NCBI GenBank assembly: GCA_902492275.1
Contig: CABUKW010000163.1
Coordinates: forward strand, 1-6,018
Source of the DNA: an uncultured Peptococcaceae bacterium
GTDB lineage: Bacteria; Bacillota; Peptococcia; Peptococcales; Peptococcaceae
Direction: 5' to 3'
Length of the DNA stretch: 6,018 nucleotides
Shown here: piece after piece, positions 5,369 through 6,018 of the stretch
Position numbering within the stretch: the first letter of the stretch is position 1
How the letters are laid out: every line of letters starts with the position of its first letter
Notes under the pieces: model-generated
Databases searched by the model: none
What the model saw: the letters and a program-made list of their open reading frames with translations, nothing else
Told to the model about the DNA's origin: nothing
Translations under genes and position numbers: made by a program

Positions 5369-6018
5369 TCAGGATTGCTGCGCCCGTTCCAAAATCAGTT
5401 CCCCGGCAATGCTGACAGCGATTTCTTCCGGCGTGACAGCTTTGATGGCCAAGCCGATAGGGGCGTGTACCCGATTAAAATCGGTGTCGCTAAATCCGGC
5501 TGCCAATAATTTTTCTCTGGTTGTTTTTAATTTACTTCGGCTGCCAATCATGCCGATATAGCAGGCCTCCGTCCGCAGAGCCTGTACCAGCACGTCGTAA
5601 TCATTGACATGACCGCGGGTCATAATGACGATGTAATCGGAAGAGGTAATCTGCAAGGTCTGGGAAAAAGCGGTAAACGACGTTTGTACCGTTTCCTCTG
5701 CCAGAGGAAAGCGGGCAGGGTCAGAAAATTCCGGTTTGTCATCCACTACCACACAGCGGAACCCTAAAGGATGCAGCACCGGCACCAGACTTTTGCTGAT
5801 ATGACCGCCGCCGAAAATATAAACCCGTCCCGCAGTTTGCAAAGGTTCGGCATAATATTTCTGCCCTTCATAAGTAATGATCGCAGTTTTGTTGGTTAGT
5901 GGCGCAGGAAATCCCATCTGAGACAGCAGTTTGCGGTCAGCCAGTTGGGTTTGTTGTGCCCAATGGCCTTCGTTGCTGATTTGCGTAACCAGCCAACTGT
6001 CAGTGTAACGGTTTAAGG
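5369..6018 (-). CDS. xdhC: XdhC-family molybdenum hydroxylase maturation protein, N-terminus cut
   Basis: Partial gene: 215 codons are visible from the right edge to the TGA at 5371-5369, and the frame stays open to the edge. An internal ATG at 5917 is not the real start, because coding sequence continues upstream of it. XdhC proteins bind the molybdenum cofactor, help its sulfuration and deliver it to xanthine dehydrogenase-type hydroxylases. The visible part is the C-terminal Rossmann-like domain: AGRVYIFGGGHISKSLVPVL at visible residues ~62-81, then CVVVDDKPEFSDPARFP, YIVIMTRGHVNDYDVLVQAL, YIGMIGSRSKLKTTREKL and the family signature HAPIGLAIKAVTPEEIAVSI. The N-terminal XdhC/CoxI domain is presumably the missing piece. 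It is followed 48 nt later by the molybdopterin-binding gene on the same strand, so they likely form an operon. The enzyme it serves is not in the window. Confidence 0.93.
   Translation of the reverse strand, partial: LNRYTDSWLVTQISNEGHWAQQTQLADRKLLSQMGFPAPLTNKTAIITYEGQKYYAEPLQTAGRVYIFGGGHISKSLVPVLHPLGFRCVVVDDKPEFSDPARFPLAEETVQTSFTAFSQTLQITSSDYIVIMTRGHVNDYDVLVQALRTEACYIGMIGSRSKLKTTREKLLAAGFSDTDFNRVHAPIGLAIKAVTPEEIAVSIAGELILERAQQS

Overview
The window looks like chromosomal DNA from a low-to-mid GC, probably anaerobic member of the Bacillota (Clostridia or Negativicutes). The evidence is the strong AGGAG-type ribosome binding sites, a sensor kinase with Firmicutes-style motifs (SHDFKTPL, a degenerate G1 box), an ECF sigma factor paired with a DUF4179-type anti-sigma protein, and a molybdopterin-binding protein with a C-terminal cysteine cluster next to an XdhC-family protein. 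I see no insertion sequence, tRNA, rRNA, CRISPR array or phage gene. Genus cannot be fixed from this sequence.

Layout. Positions 1-2200 (minus strand) hold a two-component operon: an OmpR/PhoB-type response regulator (2200 to 1538), then a membrane sensor histidine kinase (1523 to beyond the left edge, so its C-terminus is missing). Positions 2201-2569 are an AT-rich divergent control region with candidate promoter elements on both strands and two overlapping palindromes just upstream of the next gene's ribosome binding site. Positions 2570-4206 (plus strand) hold a second signalling pair: an ECF sigma factor and a single-pass membrane protein of the DUF4179 type, whose start codon overlaps the sigma stop by one base. 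A long inverted repeat at 4236-4291 with T-runs on both strands is a bidirectional terminator between this operon and the convergent one. Positions 4298-6018 (minus strand) hold a molybdenum-cofactor operon: an XdhC-family protein entering from the right edge (N-terminus missing), followed by a MoeA/MogA-related molybdopterin-binding protein ending in a CxxCxxCxxxxC cluster.

How the genes work together. The kinase and regulator form a conventional phosphorelay: the kinase reads a signal through an extracytoplasmic loop of about 175 residues and the regulator binds DNA. The sigma/anti-sigma pair reads the envelope through a different protein architecture and is transcribed divergently from the kinase operon, so shared control through the 2201-2569 region is plausible but unproven. 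The XdhC plus MoeA-like pair fits maturation of a molybdenum hydroxylase of the xanthine dehydrogenase type (possibly selenium-dependent), whose structural genes would lie beyond the right edge.

Nothing here is clearly an undescribed system. The points most worth following are the Cys-cluster molybdopterin protein, the back-to-back envelope sensing systems, and the palindromes upstream of the sigma gene.
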